64,000 nucleotides of DNA from contig CP107851.1 in assembly GCA_036013505.1 (NCBI GenBank), forward strand, positions 4,986,001 to 5,050,000, read 5' to 3'. The position numbers were made by a program, and so were the translations under genes. The DNA comes from Streptomyces sp. NBC_00510 (lineage in GTDB: Bacteria; Actinomycetota; Actinomycetes; Streptomycetales; Streptomycetaceae). The first letter of the stretch is position 1. The number at the start of each line of letters is the position of its first letter. Of the stretch, positions 36,112 through 44,294 are shown in pieces. Under the pieces are notes generated by a model, which saw only the letters and a list, made by a program, of their open reading frames with translations, was not told the origin of the DNA and did no database searches.

Positions 36112-37401
36112 ATGCCCGTTGTCCGTGATCTCCGTGTGCTGCTGCGCTTCCGGGACTTCCGCCGGCTGCTGACGGTGCGGCTGCTGTCCCAGCTCTCCGA
36201 CGGGGTCTTCCAGGTGGCGCTGGCGGCCTACGTGGTCTTCTCCCCGGAGAAGCAGACCTCGCCGGCCGCCATCGCCTCCGCGATGGCGGTCCTGCTGCTG
36301 CCGTACTCGCTCCTGGGGCCGTTCACGGGCGTCCTGCTGGACCGCTGGCGGCGCCGGCAGGTCCTCCTCTACTGCAACCTGCTGCGGGCGGCGCTCTCCA
36401 TCGGCACCGCCGTGCTGATGCTGCTGCGCGTCCCGGACTGGCTCTTCTGCCTGTCCGCCCTCTCGGTCACCGGCATCAACCGCTTCGTGCTCGCGGGCCT
36501 GTCGGCCGCCCTGCCCCGGGTCGTCGACGGGGAGCGCCTGGTCATGGCGAACGCGCTGTCCCCGACCGCCGGCACCCTCGCGGCCACCGCCGGCGGGGGA
36601 GCGGCCTTCCTGGTGCACCTGGTGATGGCCGAGGGCACCCGCTCCGACGTCCTGGTCGTGGTGCTGGGCGCTGTCCTCTACCTCTGTGCCGGACTCGCCG
36701 CACTCACCCTGGGGCGGGACCTGCTGGGGCCGGACCCGTCCCGTATCCAGCCGCGGGTGGGCGAGGCGCTGCTCAGCACCTTCCGCGGTCTGGTGCACGG
36801 CTTGGGACATCTGCGCCGGCGGCCACGCGCCGCACGCGCCCTGGCCGCGATGACGGCGATGCGCTTCTGCTACGGCGGGCTCACGGTGACGGTGCTGATG
36901 CTCTGCCGCTACGCCTGGGCGGGATCCGACGGGACCGGCCGTGGAACGGCGGACGGACTGGCGCTGCTCGGGCTGGCGGTCGCCGTCTCGGGTGCGGGCT
37001 TCTTCGCGGCGGCCGTGCTCACCCCCTGGGCCACGGGCCGCTTCGGCACCTTCGGATGGATCACCGTCTGCGCGGGTTCGGCCGCCGTCCTGCTCCCCGC
37101 ACTGGGCCTCCCCTTCGAGCCGGCGCCGGTACTGGCGGCGGCCTTCGTGCTCGGGCTGGCCACCCAGGGGGCGAAGATCGCCACCGACACGGTGGTCCAG
37201 TCCTCGATCGACGACGCCTACCGGGGGCGCATCTTCTCGATCTACGACGTGCTGTTCAACGTCGCCTTCGTCGGCGCCGCAGCCATCTGCGCGCTGGTCC
37301 TCCCGCCGGACGGCCGCTCCGTGGGCCTCCTTCTCGGACTCTCCGTGGTCTACGCGGCGGTGGCGGTCGGCACCGCCAGGACTCCGCGTCGTTTCACGTG
37401 A
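36112..37401 (+). CDS. Major facilitator superfamily transporter
   Basis: Encodes 429 residues with about twelve membrane helices and the MFS loop motif in VLLDRWRRRQVLLYCN between helices 2 and 3. It resembles drug/H+ antiporters of the enterobactin/MefA type. Substrate unknown. ATG 36112 has GTGAGG eight bases upstream. Its TGA stop (37399-37401) lies within a parS site, so the last residues (RRFT) are encoded by the start of the ParB-binding sequence. Confidence 0.88.
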   Translation: MPVVRDLRVLLRFRDFRRLLTVRLLSQLSDGVFQVALAAYVVFSPEKQTSPAAIASAMAVLLLPYSLLGPFTGVLLDRWRRRQVLLYCNLLRAALSIGTAVLMLLRVPDWLFCLSALSVTGINRFVLAGLSAALPRVVDGERLVMANALSPTAGTLAATAGGGAAFLVHLVMAEGTRSDVLVVVLGAVLYLCAGLAALTLGRDLLGPDPSRIQPRVGEALLSTFRGLVHGLGHLRRRPRAARALAAMTAMRFCYGGLTVTVLMLCRYAWAGSDGTGRGTADGLALLGLAVAVSGAGFFAAAVLTPWATGRFGTFGWITVCAGSAAVLLPALGLPFEPAPVLAAAFVLGLATQGAKIATDTVVQSSIDDAYRGRIFSIYDVLFNVAFVGAAAICALVLPPDGRSVGLLLGLSVVYAAVAVGTARTPRRFT

Positions 37402-37404
37402 AAC
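37391..37404. other. parS: parS site 1
   Basis: Perfect GTTTCACGTGAAAC, the Streptomyces ParB-binding site. It overlaps the MFS stop codon and lies 38 bases from the next site (start to start). Confidence 0.95.
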
Positions 37405-37428
37405 ACGAAGATCACCCCGCGTCCGCCC

Positions 37429-37442
37429 GTTTCACGTGAAAC
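37429..37442. other. parS: parS site 2
   Basis: Perfect GTTTCACGTGAAAC in the intergenic region after the MFS gene. Confidence 0.95.
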
Positions 37443-37533
37443 ACACGCCCCGGCGGATGGGCTGTCCGACCCCTCCAGTAACGTTCGCGCGTTCACAGGA
37501 ACTGACAGGTTCATCCCAGGGAGGGGAACGACC

Positions 37534-38013
37534 ATGGCGACTCCGCCGTCCGACAACACCAACATTCCGGCCCCGCAAGGCCAGCCCGGCGCCTTCCCGC
37601 CGCCTCAGGGTCAGCCCGGCGCCTTCCCGCCCCCGCAGGGTCAGCCCGGCGCCTTCCCGGCACCTGCCGCCCCGCCGCGGCGCGGCAAGAACATCGGCAA
37701 GGGCATCATCGGCGTGATCGTCACCATCGTGGTCATCATCGGCGTGCGGTTCGCCTTCTCCCAGTTCGACCAGACCGACGCCGAGACGTCGAAGGTCGGC
37801 AGCTGCCTCCACAACAAGGGCACCGAGAAGAGCCCGGACCTGGTGGACGTCGACTGTTCCTCCGGGGATGCGCAGTTCAAGATCGTCAAGAAGTTCGACG
37901 ACTCGACCGACCAGAAGCAGTGTGAGTCCGTCACCGAGTCGGACGTCTACTACACCCAGTCCGGGACCGACTTCAACAACGTGGTGCTCTGCCTGCAGAC
38001 CATCAGCAAGTGA
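37534..38013 (+). CDS. LppU/SCO3897-like membrane-anchored protein
   Basis: Encodes 159 residues. The N-terminal cytoplasmic part has three copies of a QGQPGAFPPP-type repeat, followed by one membrane helix (about 55-74) and an extracytoplasmic domain with four cysteines (SCLHN, VDCSS, KQCES, VLCLQ), able to form two disulphides. This matches the LppU/SCO3897 family, known by name only. AGGGAGGGGAACG precedes ATG 37534. It may act in the envelope; no enzymatic motif is seen. Confidence 0.8.
   Translation: MATPPSDNTNIPAPQGQPGAFPPPQGQPGAFPPPQGQPGAFPAPAAPPRRGKNIGKGIIGVIVTIVVIIGVRFAFSQFDQTDAETSKVGSCLHNKGTEKSPDLVDVDCSSGDAQFKIVKKFDDSTDQKQCESVTESDVYYTQSGTDFNNVVLCLQTISK
37571..37660 (+). repeat. Three 30-base tandem repeats
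   Basis: Units 37571-37600, 37601-37630 and 37631-37660 share AGCCCGGCGCCTTCCCG and encode the Pro/Gln/Gly repeat of the LppU-like protein. Confidence 0.9.
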
Positions 38014-38030
38014 TGGGACGGCCGTTAAGG

Positions 38031-38070
38031 CCGAGGGGGTCGTGTTTCACGTGAAACACGACCCCCTCGG
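38031..38070. terminator. 40-bp perfect palindrome combining a terminator with parS
   Basis: The arm 38031-38050 (CCGAGGGGGTCGTG then TTTCAC) is the exact reverse complement of 38051-38070. The centre is parS. It lies between convergent stops of the LppU-like gene and cca. As RNA it would form a GC-rich hairpin with the parS bases at the tip. Confidence 0.85.
38044..38057. other. parS: parS site 3 (centre of the 40-bp palindrome)
   Basis: Perfect GTTTCACGTGAAAC between convergent genes, flanked on each side by 13 further palindromic bases. Confidence 0.95.
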
Positions 38071-38098
38071 TGCGTCCGAGGCCCGGACGGGGTGACGC

Positions 38099-39514
38099 TC
38101 AGCCCTGCGCGGCCCACCACTCCTTCAGTGCGGCCACAGCGGCCTCCTCGCCCAGCGGGCCGTTCTCCAGGCGCAGCTCCAGCAGGTGGTTGTACGCCTT
38201 GCCGACCTGGGGGCCCGGGGGGATGCCCAGGACCTCCATGATCCGGTTGCCGTCCAGGTCCGGCCGGATCGCGTCCAGCTCCTCCTGGTCCTTCAGCTGC
38301 GCGATGCGCTCCTCGAGCCCGTCGTAGGTGCGCGACAGGGCCCCCGCCTTGCGCTTGTTGCGGGTCGTGCAGTCGGAGCGGGTCAGCTTGTGCAGCCGGT
38401 CGAGCAGCGGTCCGGCGTCCCGGACGTAGCGCCGGACGGCGGAGTCGGTCCATTCCCCGGTCCCGTAGCCGTGGAAGCGCAGGTGCAGCTCGACCAGCCG
38501 GGCGACGTCCTTGATGGTGTCGTTCGGGTACTTGAGCTTGGTCAGCCGTCCCTTGGTCATCTTGGCGCCGACCACTTCGTGGTGGTGGAAGGAGACCCGC
38601 CCGTCGGGCTCGAAGCGCCGGGTCCGCGGCTTGCCGATGTCGTGCAGCAGCGCAGCGAGGCGCAGCACGAGGTCCGGCCCCTCCGTCTCCAGCGCCATCG
38701 CCTGGTCCAGGACGGTCAGCGTGTGCTCGTAGACGTCCTTGTGGCGGTGGTGCTCGTCACGCTCCAGGCGCAGCGCCGGCAGCTCCGGGAGGACCCGTGC
38801 GGCCAGGCCGGTCTCCACCAGCAACTGCAGGCCCTTGCGGGGGTGGTCGGAGACGACCAGCTTGTTGAGCTCGTCCCGGATCCGCTCGGCGGAGACGATC
38901 TCGATGCGGTCGGCCATCTCCGTCATGGCTGTCACGACCTCGGGAGCCACCTCGAAGTCCAGCTGGGCGGCGAAGCGCGCGGCGCGCATCATCCGCAGCG
39001 GATCGTCGGAGAAGGACTCCTCCGGGGTGCCGGGAGTGCGCAGCACGCGCTGGGCGAGGTCACCGAGCCCGCCGTACGGGTCGACGAACTCCGCTTCCGG
39101 CAGGGAGACCGCCATCGCGTTGACGGTGAAGTCCCGGCGGACCAGGTCCTCCTCGATGGTCTCCCCGTAGGAGACCTCCGGCTTGCGCGAGGTGCGGTCG
39201 TAGGCCTCGGAGCGGTAGGTGGTCACCTCGATCTGGTAGCCGTACTTGCGGCATCCGACCGTGCCGAAGGCGATGCCCACCTCCCAGACGGCCTCCGCCC
39301 ACCCGCGGATGATCTTCAGTACCTGGTCGGGCCGGGCGTCGGTCGTGAAGTCGAGGTCGTTGCCGAGCCTGCCGAGCAGGGTGTCGCGGACCGAGCCGCC
39401 GACGAGGGCAAGCCGGAATCCGGCGTCCTTGAAGCGACGGCCGAGCTCTTCGGCCACCGGCGCGATCACGGGCGCGGTCTTCAGGGTCTGGGGGGCGTTG
39501 TTGGCATTCGGCAC
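38099..39514 (-). CDS. cca: CCA tRNA nucleotidyltransferase (with HD domain)
   Basis: Encodes 471 residues. The class II nucleotidyltransferase core shows LVGGSVRDTLLG (GGSVRD at 39-44) and the metal aspartates in GNDLDF (D53, D55), then VNAMAVSLPE and DPLRMMRAARFAAQL. An HD domain (LAALLHDIGKPRTRR and HHHEVVGAK) follows at about 245-330. It adds or repairs the 3' CCA of tRNA, or acts as a poly(A) polymerase. GTG 39514 is preceded not by a ribosome site but by a TACCCT -10-like box eight bases away, suggesting a leaderless mRNA. Confidence 0.93.
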   Translation of the reverse strand: MPNANNAPQTLKTAPVIAPVAEELGRRFKDAGFRLALVGGSVRDTLLGRLGNDLDFTTDARPDQVLKIIRGWAEAVWEVGIAFGTVGCRKYGYQIEVTTYRSEAYDRTSRKPEVSYGETIEEDLVRRDFTVNAMAVSLPEAEFVDPYGGLGDLAQRVLRTPGTPEESFSDDPLRMMRAARFAAQLDFEVAPEVVTAMTEMADRIEIVSAERIRDELNKLVVSDHPRKGLQLLVETGLAARVLPELPALRLERDEHHRHKDVYEHTLTVLDQAMALETEGPDLVLRLAALLHDIGKPRTRRFEPDGRVSFHHHEVVGAKMTKGRLTKLKYPNDTIKDVARLVELHLRFHGYGTGEWTDSAVRRYVRDAGPLLDRLHKLTRSDCTTRNKRKAGALSRTYDGLEERIAQLKDQEELDAIRPDLDGNRIMEVLGIPPGPQVGKAYNHLLELRLENGPLGEEAAVAALKEWWAAQG

Positions 39515-39674
39515 AACAGAAAAGGGTACGTGGCCATGCGCCCCGCGGCGGACCGGTTTACCGGCATCCGCGATCTTGCCGACGCCTCCGCGCCCCCGGA
39601 CTGTATCGATCTTGTGGCCCACTCACAGCACTTTGGGTCATCGAGCATCGTTACCATTCCAGGACGCACATCCG

Positions 39675-42077
39675 ATGACGACGAGGGACGGCCAGCGCGT
39701 GGGCGAGGCGGCACAGCACCCCGGAGGCACTCCGGCCCGTTCGAGGCTGCGCCGGGCCACGGCACTGCTCGTGGGCGCCACCCTGTTCGCCGGCCTGGTC
39801 CAGGCCCGTACGGCCCCCGCGGCGTACGCGGAGAGCTCCGACGGCCGGGCCGTGGACGTGTCGGTGAACTCACTGTCCCCCACCGTGCCCGCCAAGGGCG
39901 ACACCCTCACGGTGACCGGCACCGTCACGAACAAGAGCAAGCACACCGTCAGCGGTGCCCACGTGGGCGTGGAGATCGCCCCTCAGGGCCCGCTGGGCAG
40001 CCGCAGCGCCATCAGCGGCACCTCCACCAGCGCGCCCCACACCCCGGCCGACGGCCAGGAGATCCCCGGGCACACCGTGCCCGTCGACGACCTGCCGTCC
40101 GGCATCAGCCGCAGCTTCACCCTGGAGGTCCCGGTCAAGGACCTGGACCTGGGCCGGGACGGCGTCTACCAGCTCGGCGTCTCCCTGACCGGGCAGACCA
40201 GGGACCGCGGCTACGACGAGTACCTGGGGATCGAGCGGACCTTCCTCCCCTGGTACCCGGACGGGGACGCCAAGCCGACCCGCTACACCTTCCTGTGGCC
40301 GCTGATCGACCGCCCGCACCTCGCCGTGCGCAGCGAGAGCGACGACCAGCAGAGCCCGATCTTCCTCAACGACGACCTCGCCGGGGACCTGGCGCCCGGC
40401 GGCCGTCTGCAGCAGATGGTGGCGCTCGGCCGGGACCTGCCCGTCACGTGGGTCATCGACCCGGACCTGCTCGCCACGGTCGACGCGATGACGCGCCGGT
40501 ACCAGGTCGCGGGGCCCGGTGGTGATCTCGACCACACCACGTCCGGCACCGGCACCGACGACGCGAAGCGCTGGCTGAACAGCCTCAAGGAGGCCGTCGC
40601 CGGGGACGAGGTCGTCGCCCTACCCTTCGCCGACCCCGACCTCGCCTCGATCGCGCACCACGGCAAGAGCGTCCCGGGCACCCTGAACCACCTCAAGACC
40701 GCCACGGAGCTCGCGACCACGACGGTCGAGACCGTCCTCAACGGCGTGGTCACCCCCGACACGGACGTCTCCTGGCCCGTGGAGGGCGCCGTCGACCCCT
40801 CCATCGTCGACGTGGCCACCTCGGCCGGCGCCGACAAGGTGATCGCCCGCAGCGACAGCCTCGGCGAGCCCGGCGGCCTCAGGTACACCCCCACCTCGGC
40901 GCGGCCCATCGGCGGGGGCACCACGGCGGTGGTCGCCGATTCCGGGCTCTCCAAGGCCTTCCAGGGCGACATGACGTCGGCCGGGACCTCGACCCTCGCG
41001 GTGCAGAAGTACCTGGCCCAGACGCTCATGATCACGATGCAGGCGCCCGACCGGCAGCGCAGCGTCGTCGTCGCCCCGCAGCGCATGGCCAAGGCCTCAC
41101 AGGCGCAGGCCATGGCCCAGGCCATCACGGAGGTCGCCGCCGGCGGCTGGGCCGAGACCATCGCCTTCTCCGCGGCGGCGAAGGCCACCCCCGACCCCAA
41201 GGCCAACCGCACGGTGCCCGGTACCGGGTCCTACCCCAAGCGCCTGCGCAAGCAGGAGCTGAGCACCGCGGCCTTCCGCCAGATCCAGGCGACCCAGGGC
41301 GAGCTCGACGACTTCATGGCCCTCCTGAGCAAGCCCGACCGGGTGCGGACCCCCTTCGGCAACGCGCTGATGCGCTCGATGTCCACCGAGTGGCGCGGCT
41401 CCTCCTGGAGGTCGGCCGCCTACCGCACGGCCATCTTCGACTACCTGTCCGACCTGATGAGCCTGGTCTACCTGCTCCCCAAGACCGGGACGCTCACGCT
41501 GTCGGGCCGCAGCGGCACCATCCCGGTGACCGTGAAGAACGAGCTCGGCCAGACCGTGCAGGGCCTGGAGCTGCGCCTCACGTCCAGCCAGGGCAACAGC
41601 CTCGACCCGGGCGACGCGCAGCCCGTGACCGTGGAGGGCGGCCACACCCGCTCCCTGAAGTTCGAGGGCACCGCCGCCCGCAACGGACTGAACACGATCA
41701 CCGCCCAGCTCTACACGGCGGACGGCGCGAAGTTCGGCTACCCCATCACGTTCCAGGTGGATGTCACCTCGATCACATCCACCGTCATGCTGGTGATCGC
41801 CGCCGGGCTCCTGCTGCTCGTGCTGGCGGGCGTCCGGATGTACCACCAGCGCAAGCGCCGCGCGGCCGCCGGGGGCGAGGACGACGACACGGATCCGCCC
41901 GGGGACGACGCGGACCCGTCCGGGGACGGGAACACGGGCGAGGACGAGGACGACGCCGCAGAGGGCACCATGGGTGACCGGGAGGGCGTCGAGGACGAGC
42001 AGCCGGGTGACCTGGCGCCGGACACCTCCCCGGAAAGTACGGACCCGTCCGGGACGGGTGAGAAGGTGGACCGATAG
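39675..42077 (+). CDS. DUF6049-type large secreted/membrane-anchored protein
   Basis: Encodes 800 residues of a family known in actinobacteria from the locus before MurJ. A signal peptide (about 20-52, LLVGATLFAGLVQA then APAAYA) leads to a large extracytoplasmic region with an early Ig-like domain (about 60-165), a segment around WVIDPDLL and FADPDLASIAHHG resembling a glycoside-hydrolase/polysaccharide-deacetylase-type barrel without clear catalytic residues, and a late beta domain. One membrane helix at about 701-722 is followed by a basic then acidic, Asp/Glu-rich cytoplasmic tail. It lies 33 bases before murJ. A role in the envelope is inferred. Confidence 0.8.
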   Translation: MTTRDGQRVGEAAQHPGGTPARSRLRRATALLVGATLFAGLVQARTAPAAYAESSDGRAVDVSVNSLSPTVPAKGDTLTVTGTVTNKSKHTVSGAHVGVEIAPQGPLGSRSAISGTSTSAPHTPADGQEIPGHTVPVDDLPSGISRSFTLEVPVKDLDLGRDGVYQLGVSLTGQTRDRGYDEYLGIERTFLPWYPDGDAKPTRYTFLWPLIDRPHLAVRSESDDQQSPIFLNDDLAGDLAPGGRLQQMVALGRDLPVTWVIDPDLLATVDAMTRRYQVAGPGGDLDHTTSGTGTDDAKRWLNSLKEAVAGDEVVALPFADPDLASIAHHGKSVPGTLNHLKTATELATTTVETVLNGVVTPDTDVSWPVEGAVDPSIVDVATSAGADKVIARSDSLGEPGGLRYTPTSARPIGGGTTAVVADSGLSKAFQGDMTSAGTSTLAVQKYLAQTLMITMQAPDRQRSVVVAPQRMAKASQAQAMAQAITEVAAGGWAETIAFSAAAKATPDPKANRTVPGTGSYPKRLRKQELSTAAFRQIQATQGELDDFMALLSKPDRVRTPFGNALMRSMSTEWRGSSWRSAAYRTAIFDYLSDLMSLVYLLPKTGTLTLSGRSGTIPVTVKNELGQTVQGLELRLTSSQGNSLDPGDAQPVTVEGGHTRSLKFEGTAARNGLNTITAQLYTADGAKFGYPITFQVDVTSITSTVMLVIAAGLLLLVLAGVRMYHQRKRRAAAGGEDDDTDPPGDDADPSGDGNTGEDEDDAAEGTMGDREGVEDEQPGDLAPDTSPESTDPSGTGEKVDR

Positions 42078-42110
42078 CCAGCGAGCCATGGCCGATGAGG
42101 TGGGGCAGAG

Positions 42111-44174
42111 ATGAACGCACCGTACGACGGTGAGCGCGAACGGGAAGCCGGGGAGCGGTTCCCCGAGCAGCCCGGGCAGCACCCTGCCGCGCCCGACCCG
42201 TACCTGCAGGACACCTACGCCCGCGACCCGTACCAGCGGCAGGATCCGACCGCGCAGGACCCGGTGGGCGAGGCGCTGTACGACAGAACCGCGCACCCGC
42301 CGGCCCAGCCCCATGCCTACGGGCCGCCGTACGCGCACCAGGAGCCGTACCGCATGCCCTACGCCGACGACGCCAACACCCGGTACGTCGGCGTCGACGA
42401 GCTGGTCTCCCACGCTCCGGACGAGGACGGGAGGCCGGCGCGGCCGGACGAGTACGCCCACCTCTTCCGTGACGAGCCGGTGCAGACGGCCCCGGCGGAG
42501 CCCGAGCCCGCGGCGGAGCCCGTGGCCGGGAAGTCCGGCGGACGGGCCGGCAGCATCCTCAAGTCCAGCGCGCTCATGGCGGCCGGCACCCTGGTCTCCC
42601 GGGTCACCGGATTCCTCCGCACCCTGGTCATGGCGGCCGCGATCGGCGTCGGCACGCTGAACGACGGCTACCAGGTCGCCAACACCCTGCCCACGATGAT
42701 CTACATCCTGGTCGGCGGCGGCGCCCTCAACGCGGTCTTCATCCCGCAGCTCGTACGGGCCATGAAGAACGACGACGACGGCGGCGAGGCGTACGCCAAC
42801 CGCCTGCTCACCCTGGTCGTCGTCGGCCTGGCGGCCGTCACCGCCGTCTGCGTGGTCGCCGCACCGGTCTTCATCCAGGCGATGTCCCACGACATCGCCT
42901 CGGACCCGGTCAGGTTCGAGGTCGCGGTCACCTTCGCCCGCTACTGCATCCCCACCATGTTCTTCATGGGGGTGCACGTCGTGCTTGGGCAGATCCTCAA
43001 CGCCCGCGGCCGCTTCGGCGCGATGATGTGGACTCCGGTCCTCAACAACGTCGTCATCATCGCCACCTTCGGCGCCTTCATCTGGGCCTTCGGCTCCTTC
43101 ACCGACACGCGCGTCTCCTCCGGGACCATCACCCCCGACGGGGTCCGGCTGCTGGGCCTGGGCACCCTGCTGGGCCTGGCGGTGCAGGCGCTGGCGATGC
43201 TCCCCTACCTGCGCGACGCCGGCTTCCGGATCCGGCCGCGTTTCGACTGGCGCGGCCACGGCCTCGGCCACGCGGCGAAGCTGGCCAAGTGGACCTTCTT
43301 CTTCGTCCTCGCCAACCAGGTCGGCATGATCGTCCTCACCCAGTTCGCCACGGCGGCGGGCGCGGCGGCCGAGAAGACGGGCCACGAGGGCGCCGGCATC
43401 ACCGGCTTCAACTACGCGCTGCTCCTGTGGCAGATGCCGCAGGCCATCATCACCGTCTCCGTGATGACCGCCGTGCTGCCGCGGATCTCCCGCGCCGCGG
43501 CCGACGGTGACGCCGCCGCCGTCCGCGACGACCTCTCCTACGGCCTGCGGACCTCGGGCGTGGCCGTCGTGCCCGCTGCGTTCGCCTTCCTCGCCCTCGG
43601 CCTCCCCATGGCCACCCTGCTCTACAGCAGCTCCGGAGAGGGCGCCCTGAACATCGGCTACATCCTGATGGCCTTCGGCCTCGGGCTGATCCCGTTCTCG
43701 GTGCAGTACATCGTCCTGCGCGGCTTCTACGCGTACGAGGACACCCGCACCCCCTTCTACAACACGGTCATCGTCGCCGCCTGCAACGCCGTCGCGGCCG
43801 CCGTCTGCTACTTCGTGCTCCCCGCCCGCTGGGCCGTGGTCGGCATGGCGGCCGGGTACGGCCTCGCCTACACGATCGGCGTCGGAGTGGCGGTCAAGCG
43901 GCTGCGCAGGCGCCTCGGCGGCGACATCGACGGCAAGCGCGTGGTCCGCACGTACGCCAGGCTCTTCGGTGCGTGCATCCCCGCCGCTGCGGGCGCCGGC
44001 GCCGTCGTCTACGGTGTCTCGCAATCGCTGGGTCACGGCGCTGCCGCATCGTTGCTGTCGCTGGTGCTCGGCGCCCTTGTGCTGGGCGGGATCTTCTTCA
44101 TCGCCGCCAAGCGCATGCGCGTCGAGGAACTGACGGCCATGGTCGGCATGGTCAGGGGCCGTCTGGGCCGCTGA
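42111..44174 (+). CDS. murJ: Lipid II flippase MurJ (MviN)
   Basis: Encodes 687 residues. A long hydrophilic cytoplasmic N-terminus (about 1-145, rich in Pro, Tyr, Asp) precedes fourteen or so membrane helices of the MOP/MviN superfamily. The core includes SSALMAAGTLVSRVTGFLRT, NLPTMIYI-like NTLPTMIYILVGGGALNAVF and IPTMFFMGVHVVLGQILNAR. MurJ flips lipid II to the outer face for peptidoglycan synthesis. Mycobacterial MurJ carries a pseudokinase and an extracellular domain at its C-terminus; here those parts are in the next gene. Confidence 0.93.
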   Translation: MNAPYDGEREREAGERFPEQPGQHPAAPDPYLQDTYARDPYQRQDPTAQDPVGEALYDRTAHPPAQPHAYGPPYAHQEPYRMPYADDANTRYVGVDELVSHAPDEDGRPARPDEYAHLFRDEPVQTAPAEPEPAAEPVAGKSGGRAGSILKSSALMAAGTLVSRVTGFLRTLVMAAAIGVGTLNDGYQVANTLPTMIYILVGGGALNAVFIPQLVRAMKNDDDGGEAYANRLLTLVVVGLAAVTAVCVVAAPVFIQAMSHDIASDPVRFEVAVTFARYCIPTMFFMGVHVVLGQILNARGRFGAMMWTPVLNNVVIIATFGAFIWAFGSFTDTRVSSGTITPDGVRLLGLGTLLGLAVQALAMLPYLRDAGFRIRPRFDWRGHGLGHAAKLAKWTFFFVLANQVGMIVLTQFATAAGAAAEKTGHEGAGITGFNYALLLWQMPQAIITVSVMTAVLPRISRAAADGDAAAVRDDLSYGLRTSGVAVVPAAFAFLALGLPMATLLYSSSGEGALNIGYILMAFGLGLIPFSVQYIVLRGFYAYEDTRTPFYNTVIVAACNAVAAAVCYFVLPARWAVVGMAAGYGLAYTIGVGVAVKRLRRRLGGDIDGKRVVRTYARLFGACIPAAAGAGAVVYGVSQSLGHGAAASLLSLVLGALVLGGIFFIAAKRMRVEELTAMVGMVRGRLGR

Positions 44175-44294
44175 CGGCGCCCAGCGCGCAACCTTCGTGG
44201 GCCGTCGTGTGTCGTGCATAGCGGTGGACTGTTGGCACAATTGTCCTCGGCTGTGTTGTCAGATCTTGCAACGGATGGGGAGGCAGGAACGACG

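Noticed and set aside
41097-44240. A 1047-codon minus-strand frame opposite DUF6049 and murJ
   Set aside because: Same artefact; it spans two real genes and their gap and has low-complexity Gly/Asp/His/Arg sequence.
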